Source: Dysidea avara (lineage: Eukaryota > Porifera > Demospongiae > Dictyoceratida > Dysideidae). Taken from it: DNA of 64,000 nucleotides. Below the pieces are notes generated by a model that worked only from the letters and a program-made list of their open reading frames with translations, did not search any database and was not told the origin of the DNA. Below are positions 11,370 through 23,555 of the stretch, one piece after another. The translations under genes and the position numbers were made by a program. The stretch spans positions 14,675,959 to 14,739,958 of the forward strand of contig NC_089278.1 in the NCBI RefSeq assembly GCF_963678975.1, given 5' to 3'. Position 1 is the first letter of the stretch, and each line of letters starts with the position of its first letter.

Positions 11370-12862
11370 AGCTGCACTGTGTTGGATGAAGCAAGCAGCT
11401 TGTCATACTGCCTACAGGAACTCAGTAACACAGTTCTCTCGTATTTATGCTGAGTCACTTTCTAAGCAGTACTCTTCATCCCAAGGGAGTTGGCTTAATT
11501 GTAAGAGGGATCCTATTTCTTTATTGCAAAATGATAATGTACCTGTCTTGGAGGACTCTTTTAAATCTGATATTTAATTTTTTTTTTTTTTTTTTACAAA
11601 AGATAATGTTTCCATTACTGATCAATCATTGAATTTTGTACCTTCACTTATTTCATCAGTAGAGTTTGGTCCTACTGTTGTATGTGACTATTTGTGTGCT
11701 ATTGATGCTAGTTAAGCTTGTGGACGATCTGATTACTGGATTTTTACTTTAAGTGTGTGCTGAAAGTCTATCTGTACCAATATCATATTTGTACACTGAG
11801 ACTGATACTCTACCACATGACTGGGTCACATTGTTCCAGTGTACAAGAAGGGTGATAAATGTACATGTGTTGTTTCAATTTACCGCCCAATCAGTCTTAC
11901 CTCAGTTGTTATTGAAACCATCAAGTGTATAAATATATTATCCATTTACAATTTACTTCATGGTTATATTCTAAATCATCAATATGGCTTTCATAAACAT
12001 TGTTCAACAACTCATTTATTTCTTATGATTGGGCTAGAATTACATCAGAGTTGTCATTGTTTGTTCCTTGACTTAAGTTTCCAAGGCTTTGGACACCATG
12101 CCTCATTCACACTTTTTATTCAAGTTGGAAAGTTTGGGAATAACTGGCCCTCTTTCAACTACTCGATCTCAGCAAGTTATTGTCAATGGTTTCCATTTCA
12201 GCTAGTTGCCAGTTATTTCAGGAGTACCCCAAGACTCAATCTTGAGGCCATTATTGTTCATCCTATCTGTAATGATGTTAAACCTGCATGTCATTCTATA
12301 CTCCTAACTCCTCATTGAAGAGTGCAGATGATCTTACTTTATTATCTACAAGTTAATGATCGTGAGCTGTTACAATGTGATCTTAGGAGGACATATGAAT
12401 GGGCACTGACTTGTTACAACTAAAGTGCTTAAGTGTGAAGCCTTAGTTTACCAACAAACTTATCCTTCACATTTTTAACTCATCTCATTTGATATCTTGG
12501 GTCCAGAAAGTGAAGTACCTTTGTGTTTTCATCTGACCACTGCAAACAAGGCAACAGTTTGCCTTAACCATTTTCATCGAATTATGTCCTGTTTGGTCTC
12601 CATTTGCTACTGCTAACATCAGAAATTATATCAGTACAGCGCATAAATTTTAGTAACTACTTTGAGTTCAATAAACTATGTACAAGATCACACTCATTAA
12701 CAGTCGTCTTCTCCCACCCCCTTGGTCTTTTCTCACTATCAGCACTTTCCGTCACTCCTTTTTTTTTTCAGTGGCACACTATTCCAAGAGATATTTTAGC
12801 AGGTCAACTGAACGTATGCACGCTGAACAGTTTTTATTCTAGTGGTCGTTTAGTTTTGTAAT
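11370..12862 (+). pseudogene. degenerate CR1/jockey-like non-LTR retrotransposon
   Basis: Reverse-transcriptase landmarks appear in order but in shifting frames: YKKGDK then YRPISLTSV, QYGF, SKALDTMPH (from the usual FSKAFDxVPH), SGVPQDSILRPLLF and a SADDL catalytic motif near 12325. The C-terminal WHTIPRDILAGQLN follows near 12780. Frameshifts and stops make it inactive. The endonuclease domain is missing, so it is 5'-truncated. Confidence 0.8.
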
Positions 12863-12926
12863 AGCACTAGCTATATTGTGTATTGTTTTACTTGGGTTGC
12901 CTTGTAGTTAATTGCTTGGCTAATTG

Positions 12927-12978
12927 TGTATTGCCTTTAAAAATTGTGTATTGCCTTTAAAAATTGTGTATTGTGTTT
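12927..12978. repeat. short tandem repeat, ~22-bp unit
   Basis: ATTGTGTATTGCCTTTAAAA is repeated about two and a half times just after the retrotransposon remnant, perhaps part of its 3' tail. Confidence 0.7.
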
Positions 12979-13089
12979 AAACAATAGTAATAAATGACAA
13001 TAATACTGATGTTGGGCTCAGCACAATCTATGAGTAACACAAGAGATATAGATTTTAGATTAATATGTTAAATCATGGATACTATGAGT

Positions 13090-13530
13090 GTCTAAGCCAT
13101 CTAAAGTACTTAATTTCATCAAGAGAAATCTTCCAACTGCCTCCAATCAATTAAAGAAGCTGCATATCTCTGTCTTGTTTGGCCTACCTTAGAATATATG
13201 CCAGCACTGTATGGGATCCCTATCAAGCTGTTTACATTACCAAGGTTCAAAGGGCTGCCCGCTGGGTACTAAATGACGACAGTAGATACAGCAGTGTGAC
13301 ATCAATGCTCCAGCAATTGCAATGACCCACCTTGGGAAGAGAGACGCAAGAAAGCCCTGTTCTACAAAGCTAACAATAGCTACCCTTATTGCACTTCTAC
13401 CAGACACATCCTATTCAATCAAGACTTCATCACCAATCCTCTTTTATACATCTGTTTACCAGAACATCTTCATATAAGAACAGTTCCTTCCCCGAACAAT
13501 TTAGGAATGGAACACATTACCACCAACCAC
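13090..13530 (+). pseudogene. second non-LTR retrotransposon fragment (C-terminal)
   Basis: Frames read EAAYLCLVWPTLEY, VQRAARWVLNDDSRYSSVTS and, later, a decayed FP...IRNW-like stretch. This is the usual C-terminal region after the RT domain. Stops and frame changes are present. Confidence 0.7.
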
Positions 13531-13689
13531 ATAACATCCAACTCATTAACCAGGAGAGAGGAGAGATGGTTTATTTTGTTAAGACAATATACAACATATA
13601 AAGTACAGGGGTACCATGCACTGGGTGGACAGTACAGGAGCCCCGGCAAGACTTCAGTACACCATTAAATTATAATATATACAAAAATA

Positions 13690-13935
13690 ATCAGAAAATT
13701 TCAGTTTAGACAAACCGATAGATCCCAGTCTGGGGAGGCTCTAGAAATCCTGTATGAGCAGGAGATAGCAGTGTGAGCAGCCTGCTTGGCCACTTGGACA
13801 ATTGTGTCTGACATAAAATGGCCTAAACAACCAATCTTGATGGAAATAAGACTAACAGATAAGCCAGGAAGCTGAAGGTCATATTGTAAACCGCTATACC
13901 TATCTTCCTTCCAAGTTTTATAGCAGCCAAAAGAT
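13690..13935 (-). pseudogene. retroelement-like remnant
   Basis: The minus strand reads WKEDRYSGLQYDLQLPG and IKIGCLGHFMSDTIVQVAKQ. This resembles short RYSxL...IEIGCLG segments commonly found with decayed retroelements. The identification is tentative. Confidence 0.35.
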
Positions 13936-14280
13936 GTTGCTGGGTATTGGTGGGGATAGTTAGTTATTAAATTATTAAATTAAATAGTGTACAGAACCTC
14001 TAAAGAGTGTGAGTGCACAACACAAATTACAATGATGCAGTGCATGGTGAGTGCAAAAATACAAAAGTGTGGTGTGTGATTGCATGATTATGTAGCGTAG
14101 TCCTAAACTGTTGTAAAGAAGATTTATTAACTAATTCATGATCTAAGCTGTTCCAAAGATGGAAAAAATGAGTGCAGATGGCTGTTTATTCTGGAGTAGG
14201 GTAGTTGATAGGTGAAATTGTGATGTCGTGTGTTAGAGTACTTCAAGTGGGACGAGGTAATGGCTGGGAATAGATACTGA
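13936..14280. other. spacer, nothing recognised
   Basis: No coding or repeat feature could be supported between the retroelement remnant and the MITE at 14281. Confidence 0.4.
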
Positions 14281-14734
14281 GGCCCTTATTTGGTGATTAT
14301 TAGTTTCTCATCCACCGCCCGCATCCTTCTTAAGCTACCGCATGGTAAGCCATTATTTACTCTGCGCATGCTCAGAAGAACACGTGATACCAAACTGTTA
14401 TAATTTTTGTTGATGAACGCTACAATTCGCTATATATCACCAGGAGAACTGTTGTTTTCCTTAGCAAATTGCTGCAGTGCCAGTTGCAATCGTGCTCTAT
14501 CGACTTCGTCAAAGCAGGCTTTCAGCTGACTGTCGAAAATCAGTTGGCGATCACGAAAAGTAGAATCAGCTGGTGAAGGAAATGTTTGTAGTAAGAAAGA
14601 AAGACAATTTGGACAAAGTCTGTACATCAGTGTGTTAATATTATAAAATAATGGTATAATGGTAATACCCTCCCGCCCGGATCATAATAATTAGAAAGGC
14701 TGGATGAGAAACTAATAATCACCGAATAGGGGCC
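14281..14734. mobile_element. PIF/Harbinger-like MITE carrying an open frame
   Basis: The inverted ends read GGCCCYTATT and then GATTATTAGTTTCTCATCC. The flanks are TGA and TAA, close to the 3-bp TWA target of Harbinger elements. A related copy is at 19119. A 65-codon minus-strand frame inside (14430-14627; DRQLIFDSQLKACFDEVDRA) looks protein-like and may be a captured exon or an eroded transposon gene. Confidence 0.75.
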
Positions 14735-14945
14735 TAAAAATGAATTATTTTGTACATCATCGTCACTTTTACGGTGGATCTTCTTGACTGTAAACTCTGC
14801 CATTCTAAATCATTTATAAGACCAGTTACACTTGTATGAATAGTCATTTTAAACAAATCTAGCTACACGTCTTTGAACTTTTTCAATCTTGTCGATGTCT
14901 TTATGAGTATACGGATCCCATACTGTACATCCATATTCTATAACT

Positions 14946-15260
14946 CAGGGGCGGATCCAGACTATTAAAAAGGGGGGTTCCATTTTTGGAATTGCAACTT
15001 CAGCCTAGCTGTAAGTTGATGACCAAAAAAAAAAAAAAAGTTAATCACTAACAGCTACCCCTCACCATAGATACCCTTACCAACTATATTTCCTTATTTC
15101 TATCTAGATACATAACTTGCTACACTACTCAAAAGACTACTGTGACTGCTCTATTAGAGTATATCGATTTGACTGCTCTATTAGAGTATCTCGAGTAAGA
15201 GAAGCTCTTTCAAAAGGGGGGTTCATGGAACCCTTGGAACCCCCCCTGGATCCGCCCCTG
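14946..15260. mobile_element. MITE, CAGGGGCGGATC family, 5-bp target duplication
   Basis: The ends are CAGGGGCGGATCCAG and its exact inverse CTGGATCCGCCCCTG. The 5-bp duplication TAACT flanks both sides (14941-14945, 15261-15265). Removing the insert and one TAACT restores the minus-strand frame across VPVIEYG. It contains two copies of the CTCTATTAGAGTA motif and a poly-A run. The ends look hAT-like, but hAT duplications are usually 8 bp. Confidence 0.9.
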
Positions 15261-15775
15261 TAACTGGTACCACTAAAGATTTATAACATGAGCTTTTGAT
15301 ATGAGGAGGGCAGTTTTTTTAATTTCTGTGTAAAAAGCCCAGTGTATTGCTTGCCTCTTTAGTAATATTTGAAATATGCTCTGCCCACTGCAATTTTTCA
15401 TTTATACTTATCCCTAAATATTTTACTGACGATACCTGTTTTATAATCTTTGATTCCATATTGTAGGTGGTGACTGTAGGGGAGAGTTTATTTGTTATCC
15501 GTAAAAATTCACATTTGTCAAAGTTAAAAAGAAGTTGCCAATCTTTGGACCATTTTATGAGATTGTTTATGTCATTTTGCAAGAGGGTACAATCTTCATG
15601 AGAAATTATTCTGCAGTACAGTAAAATGTCATCAGCATATAATCTAATCTTTGAGGTAACATTTAGGAGTATATCATTTACAAAACATAGAAAAAGAAGG
15701 GGGGCTAGTACAGTTCCTTGGGGTACACCTGAGTGTCACATTTGAAAGGTAGCTGCTAGTTCCATCTATGATAAC

Positions 15776-16748
15776 CAAAAGAGCCATCCAACCCCAGTAT
15801 CATCGGGAGTTCCTCAAGTAGCCCCACTGCTCTTTCTATTGTATATAAATGATTTACCTTCTCGAGTACGCTCTAAAGTAAAGTTGTATGCCGATGATGT
15901 ATTACTCTACTCCTACATTAAATCTGAATCTGATTGTCATGCATTACAAGAAGACCTAGATGCTCTCGCACAATGGGCACGTATTTGGCAGATGGAGTTT
16001 AACCCCAGCAAATGTGAATTCTTGAGAGTTACCAATAAGAAAAACCCCATTGTCTTTAATTACTGCATTGAAGCTGTACCTATTGCCCAAGTTGCTCATA
16101 CCAAATACCTTGGCGTAACAATTTCAAGCAACCTTTCATGGAATGAGCATGTCCAAAGGATTACCAACAAGGCCAAACAAGTAAACAACTTTTTGTATCG
16201 TAACTTACGCGAATGTCCTACTCACATTAAATGTAATTGTTTCAAGATTATGGTTCGTGCAATCATTGAATATGCTGCGTCTGCTTGGGATCCCCACACC
16301 TTGTTGAATATAAACAAGCTAGAATCAATCCAGAGAACTGCTGCTAGATTTTGCTTTAATGACTTTTCAAGATATTCAAGTGTTACTAACATGTTGTCTT
16401 CTCTTAATCTACCATTGTTACAGGCAAGAAGAACCCAAGCTAAATTAAGTACTTTTTACAAAATAATTAATGGATATTTGATTGTGCCTACAGATGATCT
16501 TACCCCTAAACTTTCAAGTTTAAGGAGTGGCTACTATCACCAACCAATGACTCTAATTGATGCATACAAATTTTCCTTTTTCCCATCAACCATCAAATTA
16601 TGGAACCAACTCCCCTGCTGATGTAATTAATTCCTCTACCCCTAATGAGTTTTGTAATAACTTAAGTAACTTTTATGATCACACCTGTGCATTATAATCT
16701 TTTGATTGCTGCACAGTAATAAATATAATAAATATAAATATAATAATA
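15776..16748 (+). pseudogene. 5'-truncated non-LTR retrotransposon, nearly intact C-terminal RT
   Basis: A 260-codon open frame from 15839 encodes LYADDVLLYSY (catalytic YADD), CEFLRVTNK, TKYLGVTISSNLSW, then IEYAASAWDPH, RTAARFCFNDFSRYSSV and FSFFPSTIKLWNQLP. Upstream in another frame is SGVPQ. One extra C in the run near 16615 shifts the frame; past it the usual ADVINSSTPNEFCNNLSNF tail continues. An ATAA-rich tail ends near 16748. ATGATAAC (15768-15775) and ATGATTAC (16749-16756) look like the target duplication, placing the insertion inside the minus-strand element. Confidence 0.8.
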
Positions 16749-18057
16749 ATGATTACTTTTTGTTGTCTGTTAGAAAGATAATGTTTTATCCATAGCAAAA
16801 GTGGCGTAAGTGGCCGTAGTAAGACAGTTTGTTGCTGAGTCTATTATGTGGTACCCTATCGAAAGCTTTAGTTAGAGCAATATTTCAATCTAACATCTAA
16901 TTAACTAATCTAATTGTAAATTATGATCTCTTTTTTTTCCTGGGTGTATCAGCAGTGCTGCCTACCCATTTAGATTTTTTTTAAAAGAAGGGACGAAATG
17001 CAGCAACTCGCCAAAGTTTTTTTCGCCAAAGTTACATACCGCTAAAGTTTCCTATCACATATATGATGGACCTGAGTTATTCCCTTCTCATTGGCCTGCT
17101 CGTTACTATACTACTACTGGCGTTGGTGTATCCCAGGGTGTATCTCTCAACAATTACCCGTGCTATAGGTGTATGGATCACGTGGTACCGAGATGTCAAG
17201 CATCTTCGATCACTACCGTCGCCAACTCCAAGACACTGGCTTTGGGGACATGCATTAGAAGTATGTGTTGTTCTGTTTGTATGTAGCTACGTTCTCCAAT
17301 TATTCTAACTGATGAAATGGCTGGATAAGTATTTAAACTTCGAATATACTATCTGAGAAATATAATTAGAAGTTAATTAATTATTAGAAATCCTAAATCT
17401 GGAGCCACCTCAAAATCAGATATTTTCTTTTCTGTCCGTTCACGACAGGTGCAAATGAATGTAGCTGTAAAGGAACTGTAATTTAATGAGCAAATAAAAA
17501 ACTGGAAGATAGCTCTGGGTAGTTACGGCAACGATATAGAGGTAAACTTTGGCAAATAGCAAGCTAAATTGCATATGGCATTGGCGAATTCAAGCTCAGT
17601 TATACAATAATAAAGATACTTATCTGAGGTGCTACAAGTAAATGGTGGGTTAAAACTTTGGCGAATTCATATCATATTGCCAAATTCACCAAAGTTTCCC
17701 TCTATATGGTATATACTGACTGTCAAATGTTTGAGATTCTTGTCCCATGCCCAAGTGATTTATTTATTTTTCCGAACATTTATTGAAAATACTAAAACTG
17801 GGACATGTACATGATACACTAATTCTGTCTGAGTACTATATCATTACATATCTTATGATGGCTCTCTCTCATATTGTGATAGACATGATCTGTAAAGAAA
17901 TTTTAGAACAGAACAAAAAGTGGTCCAGCCTGATCAATTTTAATCAGTTCAGGGTAGAAATATGATCGGTTTACTAAGTTTGGGTTCACGTGCATATAAC
18001 AAGCCATTGCTAGGACTCCTCATACTGTTCTAGACAGACCACTGAGTCACTACCTAC

Positions 18058-18860
18058 ATCTCACAATTTACGATATGTTATTATATCTGGCATCATTCTA
18101 TCACCACTGATAGCTGATACCCAATCTCTTCATCTTTAATTTGATGTATGGATGATAGTATCACATACCTCCAACCATGCAACTAACTTACTACCCACTT
18201 GAGCAACTTGCAACTGATATCCATTGTCAGCAAGTTTCATAAAGCCGTATGCAGCACACAATTTTTATACAGGAGTGAACAATTTATCTGGAACACTGCA
18301 TTGACATCGGATTTACAGTTTTCTTGTATGCACGGTGATGCCAAAATGTTATAAAACTATCTATTAGGGTATCTCAATCATGCATGCAGGTATATTGATA
18401 TTGTTTGATCAAACATGTCTTGCAATTGGTGGTATAGCAACCATTTAAACAACTAATTGCAAGACAACTATAGCATGTGATGTCGGATTAATAATCTATG
18501 ATCAAACAATATATCTGAGCACTGCACATAGATAATCTTATAACATTTTGGCATCACCTAATAGATAGTCTTATAACATTTTGTGCATGCAAGAAAACTG
18601 TGAATCTGATGTCAATGCAGTGGTCCAGACGAATTGTTCACTCCTGTATTTAAAAATGTGTGCTGCATAGGGTTTTATGAAACTTGCTGACAATGGATAT
18701 CAGTTGCAAGTTGCTCAAGTGGTTAGTAAGTCAGTTGCATGGTTGGAGGTATGCTAACATCCTGTGATAGTATCCATGCATACAAGATGAAGAGATTGGG
18801 CATCAGCCATCAGCGGTGATATATACTGCAGGCATAATAATATTTATTACATATTGTAAA
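18058..18860. repeat. long imperfect hairpin, arms ~310 bp plus inner stem
   Basis: Words such as GCAACTTGCAACTGATATCC, CAGGAGTGAACAATT and CATACCTCCAACCATGC on the left (18160-18370) recur inverted at 18540-18760. The inner part (TTGATCAAACA, TTGCAAGACA) also pairs. It lies in intron 1 of the P450 and is probably a foldback MITE. Confidence 0.8.
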
Positions 18861-19118
18861 ACTAATTTTGTGTCTGAATGTACGTCCAGACTATTTAATT
18901 ACTGATAGTGAGGTAGCCATTCTGCTCTGTTTTCAGCTGCTATGTTCCATCACTATAGAAAATGAAGAACAGTACAAGAAATGCCTCTGTAGTCAATCCA
19001 ATTACTGAAGACAATATGAACACAAAGGAGGGAAGTCCATGATGCAACCATTGCAGCTACTGTGGTAAAGCACATACAATCAAACAGTGAACTCATTGCA
19101 TTAACCATAGTCGAGTTA

Positions 19119-19388
19119 GGCCACTTAAACTTAGTTATTAGTTTCTCATCCTCCTGTACTCAAAATAGCAGTGCGGGAGAGTGGATTTTTATTTACTAAC
19201 TAGATAGCTGAATTAGCTAGCTAAAATAACTCAAAATGCAATTTTCTTAGACTGCTCTAGCTAGGTACCAACTATAAAAGGTGCTAATTGGCCTCCCTTA
19301 GCCACCAGTGGTGCTAAAAATCCTTGATGAGGTAAGAAAACGGCGATGCAGGCGGGGATGAGAAACTAATAATTAAGTTTATGGGGCC
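19119..19388. mobile_element. PIF/Harbinger-like MITE
   Basis: The inverted ends start GGCC and contain ATTAGTTTCTCATCC, matching the element at 14281. A perfect TTA duplication flanks it (19116-19118, 19389-19391). Length is 270 bp. Confidence 0.85.
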
Positions 19389-20339
19389 TTATTACCTGGG
19401 GAATTTACGTAAGAAAATGGTATCAACAAAGTGTAAAACAATCAAGAAGATACTTCTGTGTAGTATTTGTAGGTTTGTTTGAGTTACGCTATCACGATTA
19501 TTGCATACATTTTTTATCATGATACGATAATGCAATATATAAATCAGTATGAAATCATAGTAATAAATGCAAATGCCAGTAAGACTTATACAAAAAGTAC
19601 CAATATAGCACCACCTAGCCTACTGAAAGTCTCTATTAAAGAAAATGAGTTTTACAATACTGTCTTAAACATCATTTTCTAGTAAACTTTGTGCAGTAAA
19701 AGTACCACAGCATTATGTGTCAATAATAAAAATTATAGTCTATTTTTTTAATCACAATAAAGAAATTTATCATGATACATAATTTTATTGATATATTGCA
19801 CATCACTAACTATAATAAATATTACAGCACATTACTTTGTTGATTTAGACTATGGCTTTGAAATTTGGTCATTAATGAGGTATTTAAAATCCAATAGATA
19901 CCAGCGGGTAGGTATCTAAACTGGTTAGATACCCGTGACAAAATTTTTGTCACGTGCATCACGTGTTTGCTGGATTCCAGTCACAACAGCCATCAGTAAT
20001 CATGCTAGAGTGCGAAGAAAACATTGCTGGATAATAGAGGTGATTGTATTCATCTAGGAAGCCTACCAGTGAGTTGTTTTAACACTAATTCGATCAGGAA
20101 GCTGCCATTATTGGCACTGACCTGAGCTCCACAAGCCACAGTCTAAATTGGTTATTGCCCAAATCCCTTTGCCCTTGGTGATTGTTGTGCCATTCCTCAG
20201 GTCTCTAAAATAGCGAAGATACCTGGATTTGTACACTTATTCCTCATGTTTTAGGAGTAGCACAACATCAACAACTTATTTTATTTCTATAATCCCTACT
20301 CAAATTTAATGACACATGCTAGCATACAGTATACAGTAG

Positions 20340-20840
20340 CACCATATATTAGGGATCATAAGTTTTTCAAAAAAAATTGACCAGAAACCAGCCTTACAAT
20401 AGCTTCATCGTGCCTTCGCAGTATTGGTTAGGTATAACTAAGCCCTTCAGTATGATCTGAAACACTTTCAGTAGGTTGCTACAATTTTTATTTATTAAAA
20501 TTTTTTTTTTTTGTTCAGTGGAATTTTCTACTGACCGACTAACTGCCCCACCCTGCCTGCCTGCCTGCCCGTCCACCTGCCTCAACAATAACTAAAGCTA
20601 TCGGCTTGATTTTTCACTGTTAGACATTGTTTCTGCCCTACAGGTGCCTTTTTGGCATATTGCAGTATATACAATGCACGCATCATGCAATGCCTTTGTC
20701 TTCCTTTCTGTCCAATTTCTCTTCACTGACAGCTCAAGTTGATTTGTGGTAGCATGTGATGGCTTTCCAATGATGTTACGGGAATCATCTATATTTTCTG
20801 TAGTGACTGGATTAGATAGGTTTGTATCACGTTTGCATGC
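20340..20840 (+). repeat. GACTGACT-family dispersed repeat
   Basis: It contains the family words CAGTATTGGTTAGGTATAAC, AACACTTTCAGTAGGTTGCT, CTGACCGACTAACTG and GCTTGATTTTTCACTGTTAG, in the same order as the 41285 copy. It lies in P450 intron 1. Confidence 0.7.
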
Positions 20841-21789
20841 TGTGTAGCATCAAGCCTGCCACTTTACAAATGTGAAACAGCAGCATAGCTACACTGGGGT
20901 CCATGTCCCACTGTCAGCTCAGACCCCATCATCAGTGAATTTCTAACTCACATAGTCCGAACCAATTGCAATGATCTCTCACCATAATGGTACAGGAAGT
21001 AAATAGGAAATTGCTACTGTATGCGATTGTCATAATTAATTGATAACCAATTTAATTTTTGCAATTACACAATGCTGCACTAAAGGTTTTGTCGCTAATG
21101 CCCATTATGACATAATTGTGTGTTAAAGTGTGTTAAATGTTAGGGAGAGTGCACATTGTGATTGTGTCATGCCAAAGCTATGGCACTACTCAATACTTTG
21201 ATGCTGAGTGATGCCTTCTTGATAAAGACACATAGACTGTCTAAGTGATGAAATATATTACTTTTAATGCCATGGACTGCTCTATTAGAGTACAAATGTT
21301 GTTTCTGAATTTCCCATACCATAACCACTTTGTGCATTCTATAGTTTTGCTCTAATACCCATGCTACACCTGCCATAGTTGTCATTACTTGTATCTTCAA
21401 CTCATTTGTCTTGTTACCTCACAGATTGGACCCACCCTTAAGACAATGTTGTATATTCAGGAAAATCATAAGAAATATCCTAAGTGGTGTGTGTACTGGA
21501 TTGGACCATTTATTCCTTTTGTGTTTACTGCTGATGTGGAAATTATGAAGATCATTTTGCAACAACCAGGAGGTGTGTTCATTGTCAGCATAAATAGTAC
21601 CAGCAACTAAAGTCAGTTTTACTGCCTTGACATCTCACTGATGTGTTCCCTATTATCTCCATACTGTATGAGAATTATAAATGTATGGGATTATAAGAAA
21701 AAATTGAAAACTGAAGATTTGCTGATCCAATTGTAAAGAAATGAGTTTTAAAAATTATATTTTTCATGAAGTCACTTGTGCTTAAACTA

Positions 21790-22270
21790 TATACAGTATG
21801 GTAGTACTGCATTGTAGAAGGTTTGGACTTTCCTGCCCAGAAATGTCACCATAGAACCTCCCTATTCCTTCATGACAGTTTGGCAGTATGACAGTATCCA
21901 AATGTAACAACCCCAAAAGCTTCCGACAAATTTCTGTAATTTTTTTACTGGATTCTTTTGCTATTAACTGACTAACTGACTGACTGACTATAATGATGCC
22001 TTAATTCAGCCAAGCATAACTTGGCTATGTTTAATGATGTGGACTTGATTTCTTTACTGCCATGCAAGATTTCATAATAAAACATAGTACTATTTTTGTT
22101 ACGAACTCTTGATGTCACTTCATCCCCATAACGTGCCTGTTTGCTAACTGCAACAGCTACAAATTATGCATCATGGACTCAGTTTTCTCTTCCTTTGTGT
22201 CCCACTGCTTTCTTCACTACCACATGTGGTTGGTGCGTTATGGCTTCTGCTGTATCACAAGAATCATGCA
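21790..22270 (+). repeat. GACTGACT-family dispersed repeat
   Basis: It begins ACAGTATGGTAGTACTG, with GTTTGGACTTTCCTGCC and ACTGACTGACTGACTA. It lies in P450 intron 2. Confidence 0.7.
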
Positions 22271-23463
22271 TACTTTCCAAAGTGAGTGGATTAAATGCAA
22301 ATTCTCCATTTATAATGCTATATAAGGTCATAAACAAAATGAACACATTGCTTTTCAGTAAAATTGATAGTAGTACATGCATTCAGTTGTACAGTTAATG
22401 TGTCTGGTACCACTCTTTCCTTTGTGACAAGAATTAAATGTGCATTAATATAACTGAACCCTACTTGATTGTAAAACTTCTAACTTCAGTGCAATAAAAA
22501 CTTCTAACTTCAGCACAATAAAGGGAGCTACGTAAGCTTGCTTGCTCATATGTCACCCAACTGCCCCCAAGCTCTTAATGCAGGCATGTCAGGCCCTAAA
22601 GGTGTTTTTTTTCTCTACCACGAGCACATGTACATTTATATCTGCATAACCATACATACCATCCTTACATTTATTTATGTATTTGCATGGCTTAATTATT
22701 AATTACCAGCATGCTTACTTATACTCAGGTGATGCTGCCTGGTGTTTGCTAGCCTGCTATGCCAACTTTGGAGTGACAAAGGCAACTGAGAAATCATTGG
22801 GCAGAATTACTTAATTTATTTGGCTGCGCAGTTGATGACACATGTTATGGATTATACAGTTAATTCAGCCGGCCGCAACTCACTTGAGCCAATGAACCCA
22901 CCAAACCATTTTATGATTACAATTAGTCCCTGCCTGGGCATGCGCATGTCCTATTAATGCCATAAGCAACCTTTCATGTTAATTTTTCCTAACATGGTTT
23001 GATTAGTGAACATTCTGTAACACCACATTGAAGAAAAGAAAGGTGCCAGATGGATGAAGTTAATTTTACAACAAAATGTATGCTCCTATACTGTAGCCAC
23101 TTTGCATATTCTCTGCCTGTTACACAGCGTACACACAGAAACCGATCACGATATGTGAAAGGTAGCCATCATGTGGTAAAAAATTACAAATGATTTTTCA
23201 TCAAAGTCATGGGTGTACTACGTACCATGAATTGACACCTTGCTTTGCAGCCTTAGCCTTACGCTTGTCTGAAAGCATCAGCTAATCAGTAGAAAATTCC
23301 AAAATTAAAATCTCAGCAATTTGTTGGAAGCATTTCAGCTGGTTGCACTTTTGAGTTTGATTATGCCTCACCAATACTGCCAACGCACTGGAAGGTATTG
23401 TGGGACTGGTTTCTAGTAAATACTTTTTGTGGGAAAGAACAAGAAAGCTGCCTGTAGCTACTT

Positions 23464-23555
23464 GCAGATATACTAGTGGGCATTAAATCCCTTACTTAGT
23501 CTATAACCATGATTGAATTAAGAGGCTATTACTGTCCACTAGTATATCTGTGGTG
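23464..23555. repeat. small inverted repeat
   Basis: GCAGATATACTAGTGGGC pairs with GTCCACTAGTATATCTGTGG. A related sequence with GGACATTTAATCC occurs at 46640 and 50905, so this is a dispersed element. Confidence 0.5.

Larger units (their letters stand above)
14800..16890 (-). pseudogene. CR1-like non-LTR retrotransposon, interrupted twice
   Basis: Read on the minus strand the pieces are KAFDRVPHNRL and WIKHYLSNRQQKVI (16880-16745), then IIDGTSSYLSN, SGVPQGTVLAPLLF and the catalytic YADDILLY (15790-15610). The thumb region follows (CEFLRITNK, KYLGISINEKLQW, 15580-15320) and then VIEYGCTVWDPYTHKD...VQRRVARF (14945-14840). A plus-strand retrotransposon (about 15776-16748) and a MITE (14946-15260) split it. 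Frameshifts make it inactive. Confidence 0.8.
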
